64,000 nt of DNA from Symsagittifera roscoffensis (Eukaryota; Xenacoelomorpha; Acoela; Convolutidae). Of the stretch, positions 13,801-24,548 are shown piece after piece. Numbering within the stretch: position 1 is the stretch's first letter; every line of letters starts with the position of its first letter. Where the stretch lies: NCBI RefSeq assembly GCF_963678635.1, contig NC_087069.1, positions 921,948 through 985,947 on the forward strand. Reading direction: 5' to 3'. Below the pieces are notes generated by a model. It did not search any database. It was not told where the DNA came from and worked only from the letters and a program-made list of their open reading frames with translations. The position numbers and the translations under genes were made by a program.

Positions 13801-15660
13801 TATGCTTCAACTTTATTTTTGACTGAAGTATTCCACCGACTTGGCTTTATGTTTCGACTCTGAGTTCGAAAATATGCTATAATCAACTCGAATCTATGCT
13901 TCAATTTTGTTTTTGACTGAAGTATTCCACCGACTTGGCTTTATGTTTCGACTCTGAGTTCGAAAATATGCTATAATCAACTCGAATCTATGCTTCAACT
14001 TTGTTTTTGACTGAAGTATTCCACCGACTTGGCTTTATGTTTCGACTCTGAGTTCAAAAATATGCCATAATCAACTCGAATCTATGCTTCAACTTTATTT
14101 TTGACTGAAGTATTCCACCGACTTGGCTTTATGTTTCGACTCTGAGTTCGAAAATATGCTATAATCAACTCGAATCTATGCTTCAACTTTGTTTTTGACT
14201 GAAGTATTCCACCGACTTGGCTTTATGTTTCGACTCTGAGTTCGAAAATATGCTACAATCAACTCGAATCTATGCTTCAACTTTGTTTTTGACTGAAGTA
14301 TTCCACCGACTTGGCTTTATGTTTCGACTCTGAGTTCGAAAATATGCTATAATCAACTCGAATCTATGCTTCAACTTTGTTTTTGACTGAAGTATTCCAC
14401 CGACTTGGCTTTATGTTTCGACTCTGAGTTCGAAAATATGCTATAATCAACTCGAATCTATGCTTCAACTTTGTTTTTGACTGAAGTATTCCACCGACTT
14501 GGCTTTATGTTTCGACTCTGAGTTCGAAATTATGCTATAATCAACTCGAATCTATGCTTCAACTTTGTTTTTGACTGAAGTATTCCACCGACTTGGCTTT
14601 ATGTTTCGACTCTGAGTTCGAAAATATGCTATAATCAACTCGAATCTATGCTTCAACTTTGTTTTTGACTGAAGTATTCCACCGACTTGGCTTTATGTTT
14701 CGACTCTGAGTTCGAAAATATGCTATAATCAACTCGAATCTATGCTTCAACTTTGTTTTTGACTGAAGTATTCCACCGACTTGGCTTTATGTTTCGACTC
14801 TGAGTTCGAAAATATGCTATAATCAACTCGAATCTATGCTTCAACTTTGTTTTTGACTGAAGTATTCCACCGACTTGGCTTTATGTTTCGACTCTGAGTT
14901 CGAAATTATGCTATAATCAACTCGAATCTATGCTTCAACTTTAATTTTGACTGAAGTATTCCACCGACTTGGCTTTATGTTTCGACTCTGAGTTCGAAAT
15001 TATGCTATAATCAACTCGAATCTATGCTTCAACTTTGTTTTTGACTGAAGTATTCCACCGACTTGGCTTTATGTTTCGACTCTGAGTTCGAAAATATGCT
15101 ATAATCAACTCGAATCTATGCTTCAACTTTGTTTTTGACTGAAGTATTCCACCGACTTGGCTTTATGTTTCGACTCTGAGTTCGAAAATATGCTATAATC
15201 AACTCGAATCTATGCTTCAACTTTGTTTTTGACTGAAGTATTCCACCGACTTGGCTTTATGTTTCGACTCTGAGTTCGAAATTATGCTATAATCAACTCG
15301 AATCTATGCTTCAACTTTGTTTTTGACTGAAGTATTCCACCGACTTGGCTTTATGTTTCGAATCTGAGTTCGAAAATATGCTATAATCAACTCGAATCTA
15401 TGCTTCAACTTTGTTTTTGACTGAAGTATTCCACCGACTTGGCTTTATGTTTCGACTCTGAGTTCGAAAATATGCTATAATCAACTCGAATCTATGCTTC
15501 AACTTTGTTTTTGACTGAAGTATTCCACCGACTTGGCTTTATGTTTCGACTCTGAGTTCGAAAATATGCTATAATCAACTCCAATCTATGCTTCAACTTT
15601 GTTTTTGACTGAAGTATTCCACCGACTTGGCTTTATGTTTCGACTCTGAGTTCGAAAATA

Positions 15661-15690
15661 TGCTATCATCAACTCGAATACTGACTGAAG
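15661..15690. repeat. Deleted monomer junction within the 94-bp satellite
   Basis: One monomer reads CAACTCGAATACTGACTGAAG: the usual stretch from TCTATGCTTCAAC to the T-rich linker is missing, so the period is locally shortened. It is a clear internal deletion in an otherwise regular part of the array. Confidence 0.8.
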
Positions 15691-17609
15691 TATTCCACCG
15701 ACTTGGCTTTATGTTTCGACTCTGAGTTCGAAAATATGCTATAATCAACTCGAATCTATGCTTCAACTTTAGTTTTGACTGAAGTATTCCACCGACTTGG
15801 CTTTATGTTTCGACTCTGAGTTCGAAAATATGCTATAATCAACTCGAATCTATGCTTCAACTTTGTTTTTGACTGAAGTATTCCACCGACTTGGCTTTAT
15901 GTTTCGACTCTGAGTTCGAAAATATGCTATGATCAACTGGAATCTATGCTTCAACTTTTTTTGACTGAAGTATTCCACCGACTTGTCTTTATGTTTCGAC
16001 TCTGAGTTCGAAAATATGCTATAATCAACTCGAATCTATGCTTCAACTTTGTTTTTGACTGAAGTATTCCACCGACTTGGCTTTATGTTTCGACTCTGAG
16101 TTCGAAATTATGCTATAATCAACTCGAATCTATGCTTCAACTTTAATTTTGACTGAAGTATTCCACCGACTTGGCTTTATGTTTTGACTCTGAGTTCGAA
16201 AATATGCTATAATCAACTCGAATCTATGCTTCAACTTTGTTTTTGACTAAAGTATTCCACCGACTTGGCTTTATGTTTCGACTCTGAGTTCGAAAATATG
16301 CTATAATCAACTCGAATCTATGCTTCAACTTTAATTTTGACTGAAGTATTCCACCGACTTGGCTTTATGTTTCGACTCTGAGTTCAAAAATATGCTATAA
16401 TCAACTCGAATCTATGCTTCAACTTTGTTTTTGACTGAAGTATTCCACCGACTTGGCTTTATGTTTCGAAACTGAGTTCGAAAATATGCTATAATCAACT
16501 CGAATCTATGCTTCAACTTTATTTTTGACTGAAGTATTCCACCGACTTGGCTTTATGTTTCGACTCTGAGTTCAAAAATATGCTATAATTAACTCGAATC
16601 TATGCTTCAACTTTGTTTTTGACTGAAGTATTCCACCGACTTGGCTTTATGTTTCGAAACTGAGTTCGAAAATATGCTATAATCAACTCGAATCTATGCT
16701 TCAACTTTATTTTCGACTGAAGTATTCCAACGACTTGGCTTTATGTTTCGACTCTGAGTTCGAAAATATGCTATAATCAACTCGAATCTATGCTTCAACT
16801 TTATTTTTGACTGAAGTATTCCACCGACTTGGCTTTATGTTTCGACTCTGAGTTCGAAAATATGCTATAATCAACTCGAATCTATGCTTCAACTTTGTTT
16901 TTGACTGAAGTATTCCACCGACTTGGCTTTATGTTTCGACCCTGAGTTCGAAAATATGCTATAATCAACTCGAATCTATGCTTCAACGTTGTTTTTGACT
17001 GAAGTAATCCACCGACTTGGCTTTATGTTTCGACTCTGAGTTCGAAAATATGCTATAATCAACTCGAATCTATGCTTCAAGTTTGTTTTTGACTGAAGTA
17101 TTCCACCGACTTGGCTTTATGTTTCGACTCTGAGTTCGAAAATATGCTATAATTAACTCGAATCTATGCTTCAACTTTGTTTTTGACTGAAGTATTCCAC
17201 CGACTTGGCTTTATGTTTCGAAACTGAGTTCAAAAATATGCTATAATCAACTCGAATCTATGCTTCAACTTTATTTTTGACTGAGGTATTCCACCGGCTT
17301 GGCTTTATGTTTCGACTCTGAGTTCGAAAATATGCTATAATCAACTCGAATCTATGCTTCAACTTTGTTTTTGACTGAAGTATTCCACCGACTTGGCTTT
17401 ATGTTTCGACTCTGAGTTCGAAAATATGCTATAATCAACTCGAATCTATGCTTCAACTTTGTTTTTGACTGAAGTATTCCACCAATTTGGCTTTATGTTT
17501 CGACTCTGAGTTCGAAAATATGCTATAATCAACTCGAATCTATGCTTCAACTTTGTTTTTGACTGAAATATTCCACCGACTTGGCTTTATGTTTCGACTC
17601 TGAGTTCGA

Positions 17610-19611
17610 CTAAAGCCTTATCGACTGGGAAATTTTGGTCAAAGTCTCACATAAATCAAATAATTGCAAGTCATCGACCCGGGATTGAACCCAAAAAATG
17701 TTTTTGCTAAATCTTGAACATTGTTCAACAAACTGATGGGAGGTTTTCATTGGTCGATCGAATAAGTCCATTAGAAGATAAATTATTTGATGACTATTTT
17801 ATGGCTTAGTGCTTAGTTCTAATAAAAATGTACTCCATTGCCTGTGGTTGATACTCGTTTCCAAAAATGTAACGAACTTCTCGTTTTGTGATAACCAAAA
17901 CTTGAACCCCAACATTTCAATGTGCAGGTTCTCCGAATTATATTTGCTCTTAAAGGTTTCGTCCATTTTTGATAGCTCGGCAGAATTGATTTTCTATGCT
18001 CTCACAAATCACGATAAAAACTTTATCGCTAACCAAATTTTCAGTGGCGCTGGCGAACTTTTCTTCAAAAAGTAAAAAAAAAAATCAAGTTTTTTTGGCG
18101 CGCTCTCCCAAGGAACAATTAGAACAAATTTTGAGATCGGCGCAAAATGGATCCCGCACTGAGCACACATAAGTTTTGGTCGATTATAATAGATTCTCGA
18201 GACAAAAGTAATCCAACATTCCATTTTAGATGAAAAGTTCAGACCCAAAATCAATTATATTGCCAACAAAATCGATTCATTCGTTTTTGAAAAAGGAAAA
18301 AAAATCCATTAAAAACCCTTAATTTTGGCCCCGAAATTAAATGTTACTGCTAAGATAATCTATTATAATCAATTCTTTTTTGAAACATAAATCCATTATT
18401 ATCCATTATCATCGATGATAATCTATTTCTTTTAACTCCAAAATTTGTAACAACTGCAAATATTTTGCAGAAGATTATCTTCTCAATAACTCTAAATGTG
18501 TGTGCTAATAGGAAAGGCGGTTAACGCATTCTGATCCATGGGCGCACGGTGCGGGCGGACCTAAAATAGTACCAAGGGGTTGGCTTGATTTTCTGTTTTT
18601 GGATGATGTTATTTTAACTTAATCGGAGGACCTTCTGTGCGTAGCGAAGATGATCAATTTGGTTTCGGATCAAGTGCTGGCCGTTGAAGCATTTCTCCTC
18701 TGGTCTGAAATTGTCGTAGTTCCCTGAGTGGAGAGAAACCAACATTGAGCAGACTTTCAAGTTTCAAATTGTTCAAGTCAGTTAGATGTATATAATTCAT
18801 TCAATAGCTCATATCAATCTCAGTTTTGGTATTTTTAACCTCAAATTAAAATTTGGATCACTTAGTTTTTTTTATCTCGACCCAATGCCTATTCGACCCC
18901 CTGCCGACCCAAAGGGTCCCCCTTTGTACTATTTTGAGATATCTATTTTTCGTGATGTATCCTAAAATTTTTCTAAAGGCGCCTTTGGCGTCAAAATATA
19001 ATAATTTTGAGGGGGCAGCGCGCGCCGATAAAACGCGGTTTTTTGGCCTGTTTTTTCGAAAATTTGCCTGCGGCGCAAAAAATTTGGTCAAAATAGGTTG
19101 TTTATAGTGATTTGGGAGAGCTCAAAAAATCAATTTGGTCGGCCTAAAAAAAGGTCAGCCAAATTTTCGAATTCTTTTTGAAAATCTGCCGCCCCCCTTG
19201 ATAAAATGCCAGATCCGCCCCCAGCTTAGCACTGTACGATTACTTGAATTTACACTTTTTACTGTTTAGTTTTTGAGATGATCTGCTCAATGTTAGTTGT
19301 CTCTATTTATCCCTGAGTAGAAGTAGGATATTTCACACACTGCCACATTGAGGGCATCATCGTCCACTTCCATGTCTTCTCTTATGCCTCAATTCACACA
19401 CAGGGAACATTTCATTTGAGAGTTTAGACAAAATAGCCGAAGATTACTTTTTGCCTGCCTAAATCGTTATAATTATTTGTCGTAATTCATATTTTGAAAT
19501 CAAAATAGTGAAAAAAAAACAGGTGCGGGTCGGTAGAGTTTTGATCAAGTACTTATCAGTTTGAATTGAAAATTAAACACAAAAATAAAAAGTTTTTTCT
19601 TCAAAACTGAA
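17610..19611. other. Unique AT-rich DNA between satellite and BEL element, no supported gene
   Basis: About 2 kb without tandem structure. It contains poly(A) and poly(T) runs, a GC-richer patch near 18535-18560 and another near 19000-19080. Open frames of 60-90 codons exist on both strands (for example 17809-18075 and 18853-19107), but they overlap antisense frames of similar size, are low in complexity, and match no family I recognise. On the minus strand a B-box-like GGTTCAATCCC sits at about 17682-17692, without a partner A box at tRNA spacing. I see no exon with convincing splice signals. Confidence 0.6.
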
Positions 19612-19647
19612 TGTTGCAGCGCAAATATAAACGATAATGTGCGAGAG

Positions 19648-19653
19648 TATAAA
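19648..19653 (+). promoter_or_regulatory. TATA box of the 5' LTR
   Basis: TATAAA in the context GAGAGTATAAATGCA, 36 bp into the LTR. The same context occurs in the older LTR at 29718-29723 (TATAAA). The 3' LTR copy has TATAAT instead at about 27223. Its position in the LTR and its conservation between LTR families support a core promoter role in retroelement transcription. Confidence 0.6.
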
Positions 19654-19689
19654 TGCATATAAAACTGAACCAAAATATAAATGCATATA

Positions 19690-19826
19690 GGGACAGTAGC
19701 CAAGCGTATGCATGGTGCGTCCCGGCGGGTTCGGCGCCGGTGCGAATCCCGACTAGGTCAATTCCTTTCTACAACTCAAATTTGCACCGAACTTGATGGG
19801 ATGCTCCGTAACCAGGTTCGATCCCC
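19690..19826 (+). other. tRNA-like A/B-box segment inside the LTR
   Basis: An A-box-like TAGCCAAGCGT (19697-19707) is followed 42 bp later by a B-box-like GGTGCGAATCC (19739-19749), close to the spacing in a tRNA gene. A second, better B box, GGTTCGATCC, follows at 19815-19824 and runs into CCCCCAAAAATTATTTT. The 3' LTR repeats this at 27273-27325 with GGTTCCAATCC, and the older LTR at 29782-29835 has TGGCCGTGCG and GGTTTGAGTCC. The T-arm stems are imperfect, so this is not a functional tRNA. It may be a Pol III-type promoter fossil, a tRNA-derived insertion in the ancestral LTR, or chance preserved by common descent. Confidence 0.45.
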
Positions 19827-20104
19827 CCAAAAATTATTTTAACCGTCTTTTCGCTGTAATTTGGTTCAGCCTTGATTAAGGCTGACCTTTAAAAAGAGCA
19901 ATTTGTCTCAAGGACAAATACTGGCCATTTTTGCAGCTTGCTTTGAGTTGTGCAGTTTTTTGTGGCCGATGTTACCGATGATAAAGCTTGTTAAAAAATT
20001 ATAAAATATCATATATTACAAAATTTTGCCGAGAAAATACTCATTAATTAAAGTGTTTAAAAAACCGTTTTTTCTAATAATCGTGGAGATTGACGCGCAC
20101 ATTT

Positions 20105-20122
20105 TGGCGCCCCACAAGGGAC
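20105..20122 (+). promoter_or_regulatory. Primer-binding site
   Basis: TGGCGCCCC begins three bases after the LTR end, where a tRNA primer would pair to start minus-strand DNA synthesis. The first bases complement a tRNA 3' end finishing GGGCGCCA, as in lysine tRNAs, but the pairing weakens after eight or nine bases, so the primer identity is uncertain. Confidence 0.7.
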
Positions 20123-21489
20123 CTCGTTGATAATTCCTTTTCTAGAGTTTTAAAATTTCTCGGCAGGAGTTGGTTGTCGAAAAAACAGCAACAAAGGATC
20201 GCAGTTCAAAAGTGGCAGCTGCTCTGTCCAGCCTCCCCGAAGACAAAGAGAGCTTCGCGAAAGTGTGTCCTCAGAATCAGGGCTTCAGGAAAGGATACTG
20301 CGGCACATTTCGCTTCAACTTCTGGCAGTTCGGCAAGTGGGTCTAAATCATAATCGACGACAGACTTCAAGTTAGGGACGGTAAACTCCCCGTCTGCAGA
20401 GTTTAGTATTGCGACACAAGGGGCACGATACAAGGGACACTTGCTTAGTTCCCTAATTAACGGATTTCGGAGGTTGACGAACGTCGGTGAGCCTCGATAA
20501 ACGCACTGTGATGTTGTCCTACCATCCAGACTACGCCAAGTTCATCTACAAGCCAGTATCGAGTGAAACATTTTCCGAGATCAAGAATGTCAAGTGTCAG
20601 GTCAACAACAGACGTTTTGTGGGAGTTGGAGAAGGGATAGCTGCACAATATATCTGCGACTGACAGGACTCATCTAGTTTTTGTAATTTTTTTTTGTGCA
20701 ATAAAATTACATACCGTGTCTGATTGTGTATCCCAACTCAAAGCAAGCTACGAGTGGTAATTTTCCCGATACCACAAACTTTTGGTTAATTGTGAACGGA
20801 TTGAAAATCCAGAAAAACGGAACATAGATAAGAAGTACTAGATTAGTTTTATGGATTGGCTTATGACTCGAACCTGCTGACCAACATTTTCCGAAAAATT
20901 TTGGGAAAAAGTAAAAAATTGCCAAAAATTCCTCAAAACTTCCCCATAATTCTGCGAAACTGTGCTGTAACATGACACCAACCTTATGGTAAGTTGGCAA
21001 GTGGTCTGGTAGCAAAATATCAGGCAAATTAAGTTGAGTTTCTTCATCCTCAGGTTTTTTTCCGCGTGTATTGTTGGAACTTAACCAATTTGCCTGATCA
21101 CCCACCCACCATTGGTGAAACTAAAAGCCAGTTCGCTTCAAATAAATCTAAGCCGTTTCAGCCCGTCCGATTACTGACTTCGTTGTGCGACACTAGTGTT
21201 AATTGGTCAGGTACGGTGATATTAAGTGACTTAAGTTGAATTCTTTCATCCTCAGGTTTACTCCGTGTGCGTTGTTGGAGTTCAACCGACCTACTTAATT
21301 TCCCACCCCATTGGTACTTAAGCATAACGTAGTCGTCGCATAGGTCTCTTAAGTATATGGTATTCATTCTAGGAGCTAGTTCTCTAGACCACGCGCTCCG
21401 TATACTATCCGCGCCGTCTCAAAAGCGCGTGAAAGAGACTTGTTTCACAAAGCCCGGTTTAAGCTTTAACTTTAACGCCAGGTAAAAGT
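20123..21489 (+). other. Long 5' leader of the BEL element with an internal tandem duplication
   Basis: About 1.37 kb between the primer-binding site and the first gag codon, with no sense open frame of note. Two diverged copies of a segment of about 120-140 bp lie at about 20993-21118 and 21195-21312, roughly 201 bp apart, sharing CTTCATCCTCAGGTTT and GTTGTTGGA-like blocks. TTCATCCTCAGG in each copy resembles a splice acceptor (pyrimidine tract plus CAG). Antisense frames overlap this stretch and both copies can encode a KPEDE-containing peptide in antisense, but I regard that as a shadow of the duplication unless transcripts show otherwise. Unspliced, this leader would be long for translation of gag. 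Confidence 0.7.
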
Positions 21490-24060
21490 ATGTGGATTTA
21501 CTTGAGTGAAAATACAGTATTTTCTGAGAGTCGTTTATTTATGAAATTTTTAAGCATGGAAGTTAAGTTTCAGAAGAAAATTAAGAAGTTGTTTGCGAAA
21601 CGTAGCAATCTCGAAAACGAACTTTATAAATGCCATGAAACAATTTTAGAATACATAGAGAGTCAGAGTCGTTGCTCAAAAATTGATACTTATATTGAAA
21701 AATGTAGGATCTATGTAGAACAAGCGGTCGAGATAAATAGTGAGTTGTTTGATATGGCTGCAAAAAGTGCCAATCCCGACGAATTGATACCGGCACAGGA
21801 TATGTGGCTTCATAAGTTGACTCAAAGCAACGATAAAGTTCTGAAGGAAGCTATCACATTTAAAACAAGTTTTGAGGCAGTAACACAGCCGGACAAAATA
21901 GAGAGCAGCTCAAAAGTTTCTCATCATTCTGAAAAAAGTGAAAATCCCCGGTCGCATAAAACAGATACCCGCTCTAAGATGTCGCATCGAAGCAGCCGAC
22001 ATCAGCAATCGGGTTCTCAGAAATCTAGTTATACCACCGCTCCGTCGAAAACACTTTCTGAGAAAAAGCGCGATTTAATGATTTTAAAGAAACAACAAGA
22101 GCAACTTGAGAGGCAGGCAAAGGTATCATTAAGACTGAAAGAACAACAAAGCCGTTTAGAGTTGGAAGAATTGGCTGAAGAACACAGGAAAAAACTGGCA
22201 GAAATTGAGTTGAAAGGGCTCGAGTTAGAAGATGAGTTGTCGGAAATCAGCGAGAATGCTGAGGAAAGTGGTTTAACTCGAATCTCTCCACAACTAACAA
22301 TAGACGAAAAGGATCGTACGCGTCACTGGGTCGAATCTGTCGACCACAATCAGCCTGATGCTGTTGTAGTTCCCAATCAAGAGCAGCACGTTCGTTCAAC
22401 AGCTCCTGAGGCAAGTTATCCTGCATCCACAAATTACTTGGTCTCATCAAGTTTTACAGGAGTGAATAATGGCCAGGCAGCTTTTAGTGATCCTGGATTG
22501 CATTACACACACCACATTCACGGACAACATCATAATTTGTCGAATTTGGTCCGATCGCAGGTTTCCGTTAACAATCCAGTAGGGTTACAACAGGTCATTC
22601 AACCTGTTTCTAATAATTTGCCTCAGCAAACTCTTTTGTCCACTCATCCGGTGCTAGGCAATCCAAACACAGGGTCAGTATTCCCGGTAACTTCTGAAAT
22701 TATTTTGCTCCGACAACATCTGCAGATGTTCCTTCTGTTGTAGCACCGTTCGTTCCTGCATCAACAGCAGTTAATCATGTTTCTTTAAGTCATCACACTA
22801 CAGGGTCAGTAGTAGCTGGCTACCAAGCACCTGTAGTCCCATCACTACAACATATGGGTGTTCCCGTTAGTAGTTATAACTTTTCAAGTGACCACTATAA
22901 TCCTTATAGTAATTTGTGGAGACCAGCTGTTGCTGCCCCTCTATTGTTAGCTCAACAACACTACATTCCTTCGACAACTGTTTTTTCCGCACTAACTCCG
23001 ATTGTTCCTCCGAATAATTTTGTTCCTTATACAAGTGGAGGGACTGTGTTCTTTGCACAGCCTGAAAATTCTTCACATGCTAATCAACCGTTCGTTCCTG
23101 ATTGTCACGGTAACTCTTCGAGTTACACAGAGCCAACTCCCGGTATTTCACCTGGTGCAGACGTCGAGCGTCCACTTTCGACACGAGAGTTGGTTAATAT
23201 ACTCATGCACAGCCGAAAAGATCATCTCCCTGAGTGGAAGCTGACCCAGTTCGATGGCAACACACTTAATTGCCATGAGTGGTTTGGGCAATTCAAATCG
23301 ACGGTCAATTCAGCCATACTCAGTGGCGATGAAAAGCTTACCTATCTGAAAACGCTCGTAGTGGGTAAAGCAAAAACCGCAATCGCTGAGTATAGCTATA
23401 GCGGAGTACTATATAAAGACGCATTAGCAACTCTTCAAAGAAAATTCGGGCAGCCGCATGCTGTAGTAGGGGCTCATCTAGATAAATTGAGTAATTTTCC
23501 GCCGCTGAAAATGCATAACCCGGAAAATGTAATTGGATTTTCCTCTGCAATTTCTGGACTTGTTGCCGTATTCAAGTCCCTGTCTTTTAACGACGACCTG
23601 AAAAGTGTTAACTTACTGAATCAAGCTGTGAGTAAGCTTCCCCCGAACCTTAAGGAGGCATGGTCAATGCAAACCGTAAGACGCCAATGGCATAGACCAA
23701 CTCTGCTAGATTTCAATGAATGGCTTAAAGAAAAAGCGGAGGGTCATGAGAGGCTAAAAACGATCAATTCTAAGAGTGAGTCTGAAGAACCAGTTAAGCA
23801 AAAAAATAGGTACGAAAATCTTTGCTTGTAACGCAAATGTAAGTAATAAGACTAAGGAAAAACCAAAAAACCCTACATGTTCTGTATGTAAAGGTCAACA
23901 CGCTCTTTGGAATTGCGCCGTATTCAAAGAGAAAAACGCTACGCAAAACATGTAGCCGAATAAAAACTTTGCTTTGCGTGTTTACAGAGCAATCACAGTT
24001 TTCGTAATTGTAGCAAGGCCAGAAAGTGCCCCAAGCCAGATTGTGAAAGCAGACACAACG
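21490..24060 (+). pseudogene. gag: BEL/Pao gag, frame-broken
   Basis: Encodes the structural protein that would assemble particles and bind RNA. The first open part (21490-22743) starts at an ATG; it is lysine- and glutamate-rich with a predicted coiled coil around residues 190-260 (QEQLERQAKVSLRLKEQQ), then a Ser/Pro/Gln/His-rich linker. The frame shifts near 22700 and continues in another frame through 22854-23831, which holds the DUF1759-like region (LTQFDGNTLNCHEWFGQF near 23246). A second frame break near 23815 precedes three zinc-binding motifs: CSVCKGQHALWNC at 23878-23919, then, after another frame change and a stop near 23953, CFACLQSNHSFRNC from 23970 and CPKPDC with a following His from 24027. 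That layout is typical of BEL gag. The frame breaks make an intact product impossible. Confidence 0.9.
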
Positions 24061-24548
24061 TGCTCTTACATGGAGCGGAGAAAAAATTTCCTCCTAAGGA
24101 TACTAAAAGTTCCCCGGCGTCAGTTAACGCAAACGCTAAACATGTGTCGACTAACGCTGCCGTCGGCGATATTGATAGCCAGGTGTCAACTAAAGGCCTC
24201 CTGCCAGTTGCATCACTCGCCGTCTCTTCGGATGCGACGATTACTAATGCCCTAGCTCTTTGCGATAGTGCTTCCACGCACTCATGGGTATCCGCCGATC
24301 TCGTAAAACGCCTCCATTTGGTTGGCACTCCCGTTAACCTCACCATAAATGGATTCATTTCCACGAGCGTGACGAAAACTCATCTAGTAAGTTTTCAAGT
24401 TTCCGCCGAAACGAATAATAGTGAATTTTTGTTTTCTTTTCGAGCTTATGTTAAGGATCATATTCGTATTGGATCGGATAGCATAAGCATTACTGAATTA
24501 CAGCAAAAAATACCCGCAGTTGGTTCCAATAAAACCTATACATTATAA
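24060..24548 (+). pseudogene. pol: BEL/Pao aspartic protease region (pol N-terminus)
   Basis: Continues in the frame of the last zinc knuckles, so gag and protease were one polyprotein here, as usual in BEL/Pao. The protease would cut the polyprotein. The catalytic aspartate is seen in ALCDSASTHSWVS (Asp codon at 24264-24266). The residue normally glycine in the D-S/T-G triplet is alanine, an unusual change that may weaken activity. About 160 residues are open from 24060 until a stop at about 24546; the RT-linked frame already overlaps from 24520, so a frame break separates protease and RT. The family resembles DUF1758-type retropepsins. It is part of a dead element and is not expected to be functional. 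Confidence 0.82.

Larger units (their letters stand above)
1..17609. repeat. 94-bp satellite array (about 187 monomers)
   Basis: Head-to-tail tandem repeat with a 94-bp period: the landmark GAAGTATTCCACCGACTTGG begins at 5, 99, 193 and so on to the end of the array. The array starts before the window and ends inside a monomer at 17609, where GAGTTCGA runs into unrelated sequence. Most monomers differ by a few percent. The commonest variable site is the linker before TTTTGACT, where TTTA, TTTG, TTTAA or TTCAA variants occur: the A type dominates the first 3 kb and the G type much of the rest. Each unit contains an imperfect inverted repeat, TTCGACTC-T-GAGTTCGAA, with one bulged T (33-50 in the first unit). 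Because 94 is not a multiple of 3, no frame stays in register from monomer to monomer, and the few short open frames are accidental. No intervening spacers or genes were seen. Satellite identity is certain; any centromeric or heterochromatic role is inference. Confidence 0.98.
19612..20101 (+). repeat. 5' LTR of the BEL/Pao element (490 bp)
   Basis: Starts TGTTGCAGCG and ends GCGCACA, giving the TG...CA ends expected of an LTR, immediately before a three-T spacer and the primer-binding site. It is repeated at 27197-27604, where the last part is lost. Inside are a TATA box, a tRNA-like A/B-box segment, a second B-box-like GGTTCGATCC at 19815-19824, and an A/T-rich 3' third. An older relative of this LTR lies at 29713-30076. 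Confidence 0.93.

Noticed and set aside
1-17609. TTGACT and TATAAT words in each 94-bp monomer, resembling a bacterial -35/-10 promoter
   Set aside because: The spacing is not 16-18 bp in the right order, the context is eukaryotic, and the words recur only because the monomer does.
1-17609. CRISPR array
   Set aside because: The repeats are directly adjacent, with no unique spacers and no cas genes.
17672-17700. tRNA gene on the minus strand (GGTTCAATCCC)
   Set aside because: No A box, no acceptor stem and no anticodon arm at the expected places.
17809-19107. Small protein genes in the unique region
   Set aside because: The frames overlap antisense frames of equal size and have no domain, signal or splice support.
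20206-21367. Antisense genes in the BEL leader
   Set aside because: They lack recognisable domains and lie opposite transposon leader sequence; the peptide similarity follows from the duplicated DNA. Kept only as a finding.
23993-24364. 123-codon antisense frame across the gag-protease region
   Set aside because: It is the reverse strand of recognisable zinc knuckles and protease.
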